From Myotis daubentonii (taxonomy: Eukaryota; Chordata; Mammalia; Chiroptera; Vespertilionidae), in NCBI RefSeq assembly GCF_963259705.1, contig NC_081841.1, forward strand, positions 114,736,979-114,800,978: a stretch of DNA of 64,000 nucleotides, in the 5' to 3' direction. Positions 21,160 to 31,717 of this stretch are shown here, one piece after another (position 1 is the stretch's first letter; every line of letters starts with the position of its first letter). The position numbers were made by a program, and so were the translations under genes. Below the pieces are notes generated by a model. That model saw only the letters and a program-made list of their open reading frames with translations, was not told the origin of the DNA and did not search any database.

Positions 21160-24125
21160 GATGGCTACAGAGTAGGTGAAAGCTACACTTGCCTGCTCCT
21201 GGCCCCAAACCAGATTTACAGCTGAATTATAGAGCACTCAACTGAATAATAAATTGAAAGCTAATTGAAATATTACAACCAAGGATTTACAGAAGAAGCC
21301 ATATAGCCATATATACTGGTAAGAAGGGTTGAGAGGCAGAAAGGGCTAGCCCCTACACATATATGCCACACTGAGAAGCCAGAGGGATATCTCAGCTGCA
21401 AAACTTCTTCCCTCCTGGAGCATGGGGGGTCTCAACCTTATTCAGGGATCCCCAACCCAGAACAACAGAGATAAAAAGAGGAGCCCCCATAGCATCTGAT
21501 GGTGAAAATCAGTGGGGATTTAGGTTGCCTGGGAGAAAAAGAAGTTGGCTAGAGACCCAAACACTAATGTCTCAGGGTTGAAAACTCCTATTGTTACAAT
21601 ATCAGCCTGGGGAGTGCACTGTCTGGTCTGTCAACTATTGGCAATACCACCCTGCCATAATGGTCTGCTGCATAATGCTCTGCTGACTGTACACAACAAG
21701 GACCTTTGCTGCACTCATTTTTTGGAGAAGCTCTTAGCAGAAATTTAAACAATGATTGAACTGTATAGCTTTAGAAAGGGGACGATTCATCCACCTTGAG
21801 GGCACAGCCCTCACACCACCTGTCAAATCACTTGGCCTGCTCTATGACCCTGTGGTCCTGCCCAGCTAAGTTCAGATCTGCAGGGGGAATCTGAGTGACA
21901 CCCAGAGCTGGGACTTTTAAAATTCATTTCCTGGGGAAGCTTTTGTTCAGGAATCAGATGGGCAGGAACTGGGTTGTGTGGCTATATCACCACTCCTACC
22001 TCTCTTGTGAGCTTGGCATACACCATTCTGCCAATGAGATATTCATTTGACATGTCTTTCTGGCACCAGGGGCCCAGCCCTGTAGAGCTCTGTCCCTGAA
22101 GGGGACCTAAGAGGTGATCAGAGCTTGGACCTTTGGTGCTCATCTAAGACTTTTGCCTAGGAAAAGAAAGAAGTGCCCACCACCTCCTATAGGCTTTCTG
22201 GCACCACCGCCAATGGAAGACAGTTTGGATCTGCTATTCCAAGTCCTGGTGGTCCCATACTGAAGAGCTCAGCTCCATGGGGAGAAGAGAGTGCTTCTCA
22301 GAACTGGAATATTCTAGTGTGCTTAGCACATTCTGAGGGCTTGTCTAATACCACCTACCCCCAATGGAAGGCTCTTTTGACTTGTCCTTTTGAGTCCAGG
22401 TGGCTCCACCCTCCTGATCTTGCTCCTGCAGAGGGGACAACTGGATGCACCCAACTGGAACATGCAGCACACTAGTTCTTGGGGAGAAAGAGTTGGAGAC
22501 TCTGGCAAGGACTGAGTGGATATGGCTTTGGAGTATGGGCCAATTTCTCCTCATTGAGTGCCTGACGGTATATCCCTTAAGTAGGGGATCCACTAATCTG
22601 TACACCTGACCCAGATTGCCTTACACTATTGAGATTGCAACCTGTGGAAGGGGCTATGAGTGGCAGCTAGCCTAGGGACACTGTAAAATTTTTATTTTTT
22701 AAATTTATATTTATTGTTGAAAGTATTAAAGATGTCCCCCTTTTTCTCCCCATTGACCCTATCCACCCCACACCCACCATTTTAGGCCTTCACCTCATAA
22801 TTGTCTGTGTCCATGGATGATGCATACATGCATGTAAGTTCCCCAGTTAATCTCTCTTCCACACCCCTACCTTTCTTCTGAGATTCCTCAGTCTGTTTCA
22901 TGCGTCAATCAACCTGTACCAAAATCCTGTCCAAGTGGACCCAAAATAAACACAACCAGTGGCGGGCTTCAGACCAGAGCTTGTCCCAACTAGCCACACA
23001 AGCAGCACTCCTAAAGGGGGATTGCAGAAGGCATCAGACCCTACTGGGAACAACTCTGCCTTGGGAGGTAGCTACTGCACAGCACTCATACATTGATTGA
23101 AGTTTATCTGTATCATCATTTATCTTAATCATCAGCCAGCCTGAAGAGTTAACTCCAATCAGGAAGGGACCAGCAGAATTCAAGACTCAACTACAACAGA
23201 AGAGTGCACAAAAACACATGTAACATTCCTGGAGTACCGAGCTTAAGTGATCTGGAAGATTGTGGCACTGAGCCCAACACAACACCTATATTATAAAGCC
23301 ATAATAATAAGTTTTGGAATAATAGCAGATATACCTAATGCTCCAAATAAAGAAATAAGAGAAATCCACAGAAAAAAAAATTGAAATGAAGTAGAGAAAA
23401 CAAAAATATCAGATGCAGAGTTTAAAACGATGGTAATAAAGATGCTCAATGACTTTAGGGAAACAATGAATAATCTTAGTGAGAACTTAAAGAGATAGGA
23501 AACATTTAAAAGGACATAAAATCATTAAAAAGAATCAATAAAAATGAAGAATATAATATGTGAAATGAAGAATACACTAGAAATCAACAGCAGGTTAAAT
23601 GAAACAGAGAATTGAATAAGCAATTTAGAGAAAAAGATAACACTAAGCACCTAGGCAGAACATCAAAAAGAATAGATATTTTTTTAATTGAGGAAAGTCT
23701 AAGGGCCCTCTGAAACAGCAAGCATAACAACATCTACATAACAGGGATAATAGAAGGAGAAAAGAGTAAGCAAAGTTTGAGGCCCTGTTTGAAGAAATAA
23801 TGGCTGAAAACTTCCCTAATCTTCAAAAGGAAAAAGCATATAAGTTCAGGAAATGTAGAGTTTAAATCAAGATGAACCCAAAGATGCCCGCACCAAGGTA
23901 CATCATAGCTAAAATGTCAAAGGTAAAAGAGAGAGAATCTTAAAGACAGCAAATTGGTTACTTACAACAAAGCTCACATAAAACTTTCAGCTGATTTATC
24001 AACAGAAACATTTCAGGCCAGAAGTGAATGGCATAAAATATCCCAAGAGAGGAAAGCAAGGACCTACAAGCTAGACTATTCTATGTAGCAAACTTACCAT
24101 TTAAAACTGAAGGCAAGATCTTGAA
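21160..24125 (+). mobile_element. Degraded L1, 5' UTR and ORF1
   Basis: 21160-22685 resembles an L1 5' UTR, starting CAAGATGGCTACAGAGTAGG. After an intervening minus-strand L1 3' end, 22913-24125 continues with more 5' UTR and a decayed ORF1 (about 23360-24125). The ORF1 part shows GAGGCCCTGTTTGAAGAAAT and GCTGATTTATCAACAGAAAC blocks parallel to other L1 ORF1s here. Many stops; no functional product. Confidence 0.7.
22688..22912 (-). mobile_element. L1 3' UTR fragment nested in the degraded L1
   Basis: The minus-strand L1 3' end pattern (T-rich tail, GTTGAAAGTATTAAAGATGT, CCCCATTGACCC, CATGCATGTAAGTTC) parallels 8375-8640 and 47504-47710. It is severely 5'-truncated and interrupts the plus-strand L1. 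Confidence 0.8.
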
Positions 24126-24916
24126 GAGGAGAGCAGTGGAGGCCAGGAGTGTGACCACCCCAATACCCATACTGCCTGAGGACACCACCCTGAACCCAAG
24201 CAGTGAGTCACTTACCATCCATAACTCATGAGGGACCACATCTGGGTCCCTGTAGTGAGTACCATCCTACCTTGCCACTGGCTCTGAGATACCTGCAGTG
24301 ACTGCAGGCCAGAGAGATTTCTCACACTGAACCTCCCTACCAAGATCCTGGACCTTGCACTTCTGGACCCGGCACTCCTCCACCCTGTGCTCCCAGACAT
24401 GGTGTGGTGAGTGCAAGTCAGAGGGACCATACACCCCACCTCACTCACCCGTAAGGATTGGGCCCAAAGTGCAGGTTGGGGACCTCCAACCTGATGCCCC
24501 ACCCAGTCCCAAGGACTGTGTGGAACAGTGCTATCTGGGGTCACTCAGCCCGGCTCCCATTCAGCTCCAAAGACTGGCATAGAGGGAAAGCCAGAGAGTG
24601 CTAGGGCACAAACTTGTCATGAACACTAGGGTGACACTGAGTTGCATGCCAGAGAGCTCTTGGACCTCAAAGAAGTCACACACCAGAGGATCTGTGCAGG
24701 TGCCCTCACCAACTCCGTGTACCTTCAGTGGACAAAGGTGGAACCAGAACCATGAAGGAAGGGAATACAACTCAGAGCAGAGACATTAAAGACATGAGAC
24801 TCAAGGGAGACTCAATCTTTGGGATAAGGAGTACCAGACCATTAGACCACTAGAGGCTTCAATTTCTCAGAACTCAAGCAGGTTGCCAAGAACCAAAAAG
24901 TTTCAGCAACTCACAT

Positions 24917-25803
24917 TACATAGAAACAAATACAAAGAGACAGTGATAATGGGAAGACAAAAAAACAATGCCCTAAGGAAAGAAGATAAGGCATCACTAG
25001 AGATAAAACTAAATGAAATGGAGACAAGCAATTTGAAGGGGAAGAATTCAGAGTAATGGTTATAAGGATGCTCAAACATCTGACTGAGAAATTCACCAAC
25101 ATGTGTAAGAATCAAGAGGAAATGAAGAATGACATAGTTGCAATAGGGCACACAATGGAAATTTCAACAGTAGACTAGAAGAAGCTGAGGATTCAATCAG
25201 CAAGTTAGAAGACAATGTAGAAAAATAAAACACTCAATACGAACAGCAATAGGAAAAAATAAATAAAAATCAGGAAGAAAGTTTAAGGGAGATTTGAGAC
25301 AACATGAAACAAGGAAACATCTGAATAATAGGGGTGGAAGAAGAGGTTGAAGTTGAGCAAGGAATAGAAAACCTATTTGAAGAAATATTGACAGAAAAAT
25401 TCACTGACTTGTGGAAAACAATAGTCACACAAGCACAGAGAGTCCCAAACAAGAAGAACCCATAAGGCCCATAACAAGATAAGTTGTTATTACAATGGCA
25501 AATGTTAATGAAAAATAAATAATCTTAAGAGCTGCAAGATAGAGACAGAAAGTTACCTAAGCCTTAGGTATCTCCCATTAGACTATCAAATGCTTTTCAA
25601 CAGAAACACTTTGGCCCAAAGGGAATTGAATGAAGTATACAAAGTAATGAAAAGCAAGGGACTGAATCCAAGAATACTCTATCCAGCAAGGCTATTATTC
25701 AAAATTGAAGGGGAAATCAGGAGCTTCACAAATAAAAAAAAGGCTAAGGGAAATTATTACCATCAAGCCAGCAATGCAAGAAATCCTAAAGGAATTGATG
25801 TAA
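24917..25803 (+). pseudogene. L1 ORF1 pseudogene
   Basis: The homologous order is visible: coiled-coil region, GAACCTATTTGAAGAAAT-type block at 25368, then the C-terminal domain with LNPRILYPARLLFKIEGE (about 25662-25715) and a lysine-rich run before the terminal segment. Stop codons and frame changes interrupt it. The longest open piece is 25590-25847. Confidence 0.75.
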
Positions 25804-25849
25804 GAAATAGGAATGGAAGGAGATGGAGAAACAGACATAAAGAATAAAA

Positions 25850-26685
25850 ATGGCAACAAACAATAATTATCAATAATAACCCTAAATGTAAATTGATTAA
25901 ATGCTCCAATCAAAAGACATATGGGGGCTGAATGGATAAAAATAGATGACCCATATATATGCTGTCTACAAGAGACCCACATCAGAACAAAGCACTCACA
26001 CAGACTGAAAGTGAAGGGATGTGAAAAATAGTTTCAAGCAAATGAAAAAAAAGCTAGGGTAGAGATACTTAGATTGGAAAAAACGACCTCAAAGAGAAGA
26101 CCATAACAAGAGATAAGGAAGGCCACTTCATAATACTAAAGGGATTGACATACAAGAGGCTATAACTCTGGTACACATATATGCCCCCAATACAGGAGCA
26201 CCCAAATACATAGAAAAGCTTCTGGGAGATATCAAGAGATTGACGGCAATACAATCACAGTAGGGGACTTTAATACCCCATTGACATCACTGGATAAATC
26301 TTCTAGACAAAAAATCAGCAAAGAAACAGCAATCCTAAATGACTCACTAGATCAGATGGAACTAATTGACATCTTCAGAATATTTCACCCCAAAGCTATG
26401 GAATATACGTTCCTCTCAAGTGCACATGGTACATTTTCAAAGATAGACCAAATATTAGGACACAGGCTAAGGCACTACAAATTCAAGAAGATTGAAATCA
26501 TTTTAAGCATCTTCTCAGATCACAATAGCATAAAGTTAGAAATCAACTACATTAAAAACAATAAAAAATGATAAAATACTTTGAGGATAAATAGCATGCT
26601 ATTAAACAATGAGTAGATTACAAAAGAGATAAAAGAAGAAATACAAAACACCCTGGAAAAAAATGACAAAGAAGTTAATCATGCA
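25850..26685 (+). pseudogene. L1 ORF2 endonuclease-domain pseudogene
   Basis: The N-terminal ORF2p segment includes the AP-endonuclease-like region (open piece 26281-26571, MTSLDKSSRQKISKETAILN then HGTFSKIDQILGHR and FSDHNSIKLEINY; the SDHN histidine is part of the catalytic site in L1 endonucleases). Upstream stops disable it. Confidence 0.8.
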
Positions 26686-26689
26686 GTCA

Positions 26690-27514
26690 TCTGTGGCTGC
26701 AGGCGCTGTAACCCAGCACTAACTGCTGAGGGGGCTGCATATCAGGCCTGGAGAGAGACCAGAAGAGAGAAGCAGGGTCTGATCCATAGCCTGTGTGGCA
26801 GATGTTGATCAGCAATTGTCTATCTTTCTCTCCCAGTGGGGCCAGCAGCCATGCCTTCATTTCTCTCCAAGCCTACACCAGGGTTGCTGATCAGCCCCGC
26901 CTTTCTGAACAGGCCCCCTTGATAGGCTCAGAGATGCTGACTGGCATAGAAACTGACCAATCATAACCAAATCTGGGTGAAGTGTGAGGAGCCAATGGCT
27001 GCCTAAGGGGCAGAGCTTTTGACATTGACTGGCATAGAAACTGACAAATCAGAACAAAATCTGGGTCAATTGTGAGGAGCCAATAGCTGCCTAGGAGGCG
27101 AAACTTTTGACGCTGATTGGATAGAAACCGACCAATCAGAACCAAATTAGCCAGCAAAGGCGGGCAGTTGGGGGTGATCAGGAAGGCAAAGGTAGTTAGG
27201 GGCGATCAGGCTGGCAGGGAAGGGCAGTTAGAGGTGATCAGGAAGGCAGAGGCAGTTAGAGGCCATCAGGCCAGCAGGGGAGGGCCGTTGGGGGTGAGAT
27301 CAGGCTAGCAAGGGAGGGCAGTTGGCAACCAGGCCAACAGGGAAGGGCAGTTTGTGGCAAGGTCAGGCTGGCAGGGGAGGGCATTTTGGGGCAACCAGGC
27401 CAACAGGGGAGAACAGTTAGGGCATCCCCCACGGGGTCCCCAATTAGAGAGGTGCAGGCTGGTCTGAGGAAACACGCCCCCTCCATGCACAAATTTTGTG
27501 CACCAGGCCACTAG
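26690..27514 (+). mobile_element. Helitron 'x' with CCAAT-rich and c-like repeats
   Basis: The 3' end is clear: TGCACAAATTTTGTGCA hairpin then GGCCACTAG at 27514. The 5' edge is inferred where L1 sequence stops; no standard TC start is visible. Inside are a 90-bp repeat with CCAAT motifs (26937-27140) and short repeats resembling module 'c' (27155-27400). Confidence 0.7.
26937..27140. promoter_or_regulatory. CCAAT/ATTGG cluster in a Helitron repeat
   Basis: Two and a half copies of an about 88-bp unit hold CCAAT at 26957, 26992, 27080 and 27132, and ATTGG at 27116. Such spacing is typical of NF-Y-bound promoters. Function is not shown; it could equally be a by-product of repeat amplification. 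Confidence 0.45.
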
Positions 27515-28148
27515 TCCTATCTAATAAAAGAGAAACATGGTAATTAGCATACGTCCACTACCCTTCCCATTGGCTAATCAGTGAGATATGCAAATAAACT
27601 GCCAGCCAAGATGGCGACCGGCAGCTAGGCAGCTTGACGCTAACATGAGGCTTGCTTGCTTCAGTGACGGAGGAAACCAACATTCCCCTCCTGCCTTGCT
27701 GGCCTCTGAGCTTGAAGTTTGAAACATTGTTACAAATATAGAAGCTAAACAAAACCCCAGAAACCTGCTTTCAGCCCGCAGGGATCTCAGAGCTGGAGTT
27801 GATACAGTGTTTCGATTATAGAACCCAAACAAACCAGATACCTGCTTTCAGCAGCCGAGGCCTCAGAGCTGGAGCCAGAGCTAAAGCTGGCCCAGAATAA
27901 AAAATAAGAAAAAAAGGAGCAGTTGGGAGCCTCAGTCACCCGCCAGCCTGAAAAGAGCCCTCAGACCCTCACTCAGACTAGCCAGGCACCCCAGTGGGGA
28001 CCCCCACCCTGAAGGGTATGTGACCAGCTGCAAATAGCCATCATCCCCTCACCCAGACTGGCCAGGCACCCCAGTGGGGACCCCCACCCTGATCCAGGAC
28101 ACCCTTCAGGGCAAACCAGATGGCCCCCACCCATGCACCAGGCCTCTA
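27515..28148 (+). mobile_element. Helitron module 'b' (plus copy)
   Basis: Starts TCCTATCTAATAAAAGAGAA directly after the CTAG of the preceding Helitron. It carries AAGATGGCGACC near 27608, the A-rich AGAAAAAAAGG segment near 27905 and the GGCCAGGCACCCCAGTGGGG repeats. It ends GCACCAGGCCTCTA without the final G and runs straight into module 'a'. Confidence 0.88.
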
Positions 28149-28931
28149 TCCTATGTAGTAAAAGGGTAATATGCCTCCCGGCACCCGAATCAGTGTGACA
28201 GGGGAGCACCCAAACCCCTGATCGCCCTGCAGCTCTGTGTGTGACGGGGCAGGGCCAAAACCTCCCTATTGGCCCTGCTCTGTTCCTGACAGGGGAAGGT
28301 GCCCCAACCCCCTGATCAGCCCTGCTCTGTGCCTGATAGGGGGGAGCTCCCCAACCCCCTGATCGCCTTGTGGCTCTGTGTGTGACAGGGTGCGGTGCCC
28401 CAACCCCCTACCCCCCACAGTCCCTGCTCTGTGTGTGATGGGGTAGAGCCATAACCTCCCCGTCGGTGCTGCCCTGATTGTGAGAGTGGCGGTGCCCCAA
28501 CCCCCTGATCGGCCCTGCTCTGTGGGTGATAGAGGGTGGTGCCCCAACCCACTGATCCGCCCTGCTCTGTGTGTGACAGGGGGTGGCGCCACAACCTCCC
28601 TATCGACCCTGCCTTGAGTGTGACAGGGGGCGGTGCCCCAACCCCCCTATCGGCCCTACCCTGAGCGTGACTGAGGGTGGCATTGCAACCTCCCTATCGC
28701 CCTGCTCTGTGCATGACAGGGGGCGGTGCCCCAACTCCCCAATCAGCCCTGCTCTGAGCCCAACCAGGGGCTGCACCTAGGGATAGGGCCTGCCCTCTGC
28801 CACCCCGGAGCAGGCCTAAGCCAGCAGCTCGTTATCTCCCAAGGGGTCCCAGACTACGAGAGGGCACAGGCCAGGCTGAGGGACCTCCCCTCCCTCCTGA
28901 GTGCACAAATTTTTGTGCACCAGGCCTCTAG
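28149..28931 (+). mobile_element. Helitron module 'a', short-minisatellite copy
   Basis: Starts TCCTATGTAGTAAAAGGG, contains about 12 units of the same 47-bp minisatellite seen in the minus copy at 18880-19720, and ends with the TGCACAAATTTTTGTGCA hairpin and CTAG (28928-28931). Confidence 0.88.
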
Positions 28932-29140
28932 TATACTAATAAAAGGGTAATATTTTAATTAGACTGGATAGATCATATATCTTCCGGACATCACCAGACG
29001 TCCTTCTGGACTAAGCCGCAGTGGCAGGGGCCTAGGCAGAGGAAGTTAGGGGCCATCAGGTAGGTAGGCCAGTGGTTAGGGGCGATGAGGCAGGCAGGCA
29101 GAGCCTCATGATCCATTGCTTCAAAATGGGAGACCCAGGC

Positions 29141-31011
29141 CGCCTGTCACAGCCTTTGGGAGGGACACTTGGTGGCTGGTGGCTGGGAGGTGGTGGCTGC
29201 GACGGGAGACGCTAGCAGCAGTGGATGCTGCAGGGTGGAGCTGGTGCCATGGAGGCTTCTTAGCAGGCATGGTGCCTGCAGCCTCTGTCCATGGCTTCTG
29301 CAGGGCTGGACTGCCACTCCTCCTGCTATAATGCCTGGGCAGATCCATGACCCTTCCATGAATGTGGGCTCTCTGCCAGGGCTTGGCCCCCTGACCACAC
29401 TCCCCAGCTCAGCCCTGACTGTAGAGGAGCTGAAATATGCTGACATCCACAACATTGTTGCCATGATCACCCCTTTGCACTTCCTGGAGGTGAAACTGGG
29501 CAAGAGGCCTCATCCTGTGAAAAGTGAGCTAGATGAGGAAGAGGAGTGGAGGAAAAGGCACCAGGAAAAGAACAAAGTGGCGGCAGCCCCATGCCAGAAC
29601 AAGAAGAAGGAGCAGAAGGCGTTTCTGCAGCGGGAATCTGAGTGGCTGGAGCTCATGAATGCTGAGCTGAAAAACGCAGGTGGAGGAGCTGAAGCAGGAG
29701 CAGTAGCAGCTCATCCTGATGCTCAGCTGACATTGCTCCACATTCATGTCAGGACCAATAGCATTAAGATCCCCAACTCAGAAGGCAACCCACCACTGGA
29801 GCAGCTGGAGAAGAAGTCACCATGGGCTGGGAGGAGGAAGAAGAGGAGAAGGAGATGAGCAGAGGGAGGAAGAGCAGAGTCCCAGAGGGCTCTTCCTTGC
29901 TACATGGAAAACTCTTCAATGAGGCTCAGCACAGCCAGCATTGGCCAGGCTTTTTTGTGAAACTCAGATCAGCCACACCAGGGGAAGAAACCCAGGCTGA
30001 TGAAACCCAGGACCAAGTGTTGAGACCAAAGTATTCCTGAGGGTGGGCTGTTCTGCCTGGGGCCAGGATTGCAAGAGGCATCACAGAGGCTTTGGGTCAG
30101 AGAGACGCCCAACCTGGTAGCTTCTCTGGCCTCTCTGCCAGGGCACCCCCCAAAGAATCTCCAAGCAGCCAGGAAAAGCCATGACTTGCAGCCAAAATTA
30201 GGCTGAGTATGGAACTCAGAGTGAAACTGCAATCTGCCTTCCCCCAGCCCTGACCCTGATCCTGATGCAAGGCTGGAGAAGGGCATAGTGATGGACTCTG
30301 CTGTACCCACCCACCATGGTCCAGCTAAGTCCCGCCTGGAGTGGCAGCCATGGCACACCCTCACTGGCCCTGCTGGAGCTGCTGTGGGCACGAGGCACTG
30401 GTGCCCTGCCAAAGCACATATTCACTGAATGTTTACAGACTGGCTGTCCTGGCAGGGCTTTCAACTGCACAAGTTTTTTATACTTTCTTTTTTTAAAAAT
30501 ATTTTTTACAAAAAAAGAGTTTAGCCCTAGCCGGCTTGGCTCAGTGGATAGAGCGTCAGCCTGCAGACTGAAGGGTCCCAGGTTCGATTCCGGCCGAGGG
30601 CACATGCCTGGGTTGCGGGCTCGTTCCCCAGTAGGGGGTGTGCAGGAGGCAGCCATTCGATGATTTTCTCTCATCATTGATGTTTCTATCTCTCTCTCTC
30701 CTTCTCCCTTCCTCTCTGAAATCAATAAAGAAATGTGTTTTTTTTAAAAGAGCTTATACAAGCAATACATAAATGGATTTCTATAATTACTCAATGTGAT
30801 ACAGTATAAATATCCTATGGTTTGTTTGTTATGACCAGATATTCAGCAGTTATGGCCATTGCGTGTAACTTCTAAGTACTGTAGTCTCTGAGTGTTGGGG
30901 GTGGCAGAGGTGGAGGTGCAGTGCGTTTCCAACCTGGTAAACCCTTCATAGTACTCAGTTCTGTATCGTTCAGTAAACGTTACACTTACTTAAAAAGAAA
31001 ACAAAGAGAGA
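29141..31011 (+). pseudogene. JDP2: Processed retrocopy of JDP2 (Jun dimerization protein 2)
   Basis: JDP2 is a nuclear bZIP repressor that pairs with JUN-family proteins. Here the coding part starts at the ATG at about 29330 (MPGQIHDPS) and keeps LPSSALTVEELKYADI, HFLEVKLGKRPHPVKSELD and the end PLEQLEKK. Exons are joined without introns, a long 3' UTR follows, and a poly(A)-like tract (30990-31011) precedes a 13-bp target duplication (29128-29140 and 31012-31024, one mismatch): LINE-type retrotransposition. In the basic region, arginines are changed (AAAPCQNKKKE). A frameshift after NAELK destroys the leucine zipper; the frame returns before the C terminus. The stop codon is lost, extending the frame to 29858. 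An upstream frame joins in phase from 29169. A Ves SINE interrupts the 3' UTR. Non-functional as JDP2. Confidence 0.92.
30525..30746 (+). mobile_element. Ves SINE in the JDP2 retrocopy 3' UTR
   Basis: A young-looking copy with an intact A box (GGCTCAGTGGATAGAGCGTC), B box (GGTTCGATTCC) and CTCTCTCTCTCCTTCTCCC tract. The flanks AAAAGAGTTTA and AAAAGAGCTTA form the probable target duplication. Confidence 0.93.
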
Positions 31012-31473
31012 GGGAGGCCCAGGCTACCCATCCAGTGGCACTGCAGTGGGTGGGTGGGGCCTCCCTCTGTAAGGTGATTGATCTGGACCCTCCCTCCCCC
31101 TCCATGGATTGCCCCAGAGAGGGAGGCCCAGGCCACTGTCCAGCAACACTGTGGCAGGTGTGCGGGGCTGGTCAGTGACCACCCTGCAAAGAGAGGCTCA
31201 GGCCAGCCAAGAGATCACACCCCATGCCTGTCGCCTGCAGAGTGAGGTGAGTGGGGGAAGGGGAAGGGGGGGACAGCACTGCACAGATGGCAAGCAGTGG
31301 CAGCAGTGGGGGCAGGACCAGCTGCCAGCAGCCAGGGGAAGAAAATCCCTGATAGCCCCTGATCTCAGGCCAGGCCTAGGGACTGGGTCCTTGATTGCGA
31401 GAGGGTGCAGGCTGGGCTGAGGGACACCCCCCACCCCCCACCAGTGCACGAATTTTAGTGCATCTGGCCTCTA

Positions 31474-31539
<66 letters not shown>
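31474..31539. repeat. (TA)n microsatellite at the Helitron end
   Basis: About 31 TA units begin right at the CTAG terminus. The frames read through it are artefacts. Confidence 0.95.
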
Positions 31540-31542
<3 letters not shown>

Positions 31543-31717
31543 CCAGAGGGAAATTGGTTGATTGGTTGGGAGTAGTTGGAGGTAGACAAAGGGAATACAA
31601 ATGTATACATAAAGAGACCTTTGGGTAATAGGTGTACAATGGCGTGTGCAGATAATGTTTTATTCAGTTATGCACTCAAAATCTGCATGGCACTCCAATG
31701 AGTTCAATTAAAATTAA
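31540..31717. other. Short spacer
   Basis: Unremarkable DNA between two Helitrons; no motif recognised. Confidence 0.5.

Larger units (their letters stand above)
24126..26685 (+). mobile_element. Second L1, 5' UTR, ORF1 and ORF2 endonuclease part
   Basis: 5' UTR about 24126-24910, ORF1 about 24917-25803, ORF2 start about 25850. It is cut at about 26685 by the Helitron group, so reverse transcriptase and 3' end are absent. ORF1 and ORF2 both contain multiple stops. Confidence 0.78.
28932..31474 (+). mobile_element. Helitron carrying a JDP2 retrocopy
   Basis: Follows the previous CTAG directly with a 5'-like start (TATACTAATAAAAGGG, its TC altered to TA) and the CTTCCGGACATCACCAGACG segment seen in other Helitrons. 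The 3' end has GTGCACGAATTTTAGTGCAT and CTAG at 31471-31474. The middle, 29141-31011, is a retrocopied host mRNA. Without it the Helitron is about 670 bp. The right flank is a (TA)n run. Confidence 0.82.

Noticed and set aside
29141..29858. Functional JDP2 gene
   Set aside because: Intronless, with a target duplication, loss of the leucine zipper by frameshift, and changed basic-region residues.
30525..30746. Possible tRNA gene (A and B boxes)
   Set aside because: The pyrimidine tract, tail and target duplication mark it as a Ves SINE; the cloverleaf is not complete.
31376..31639. Open frames with long isoleucine-tyrosine repeats on both strands
   Set aside because: Translation of a (TA)n microsatellite.
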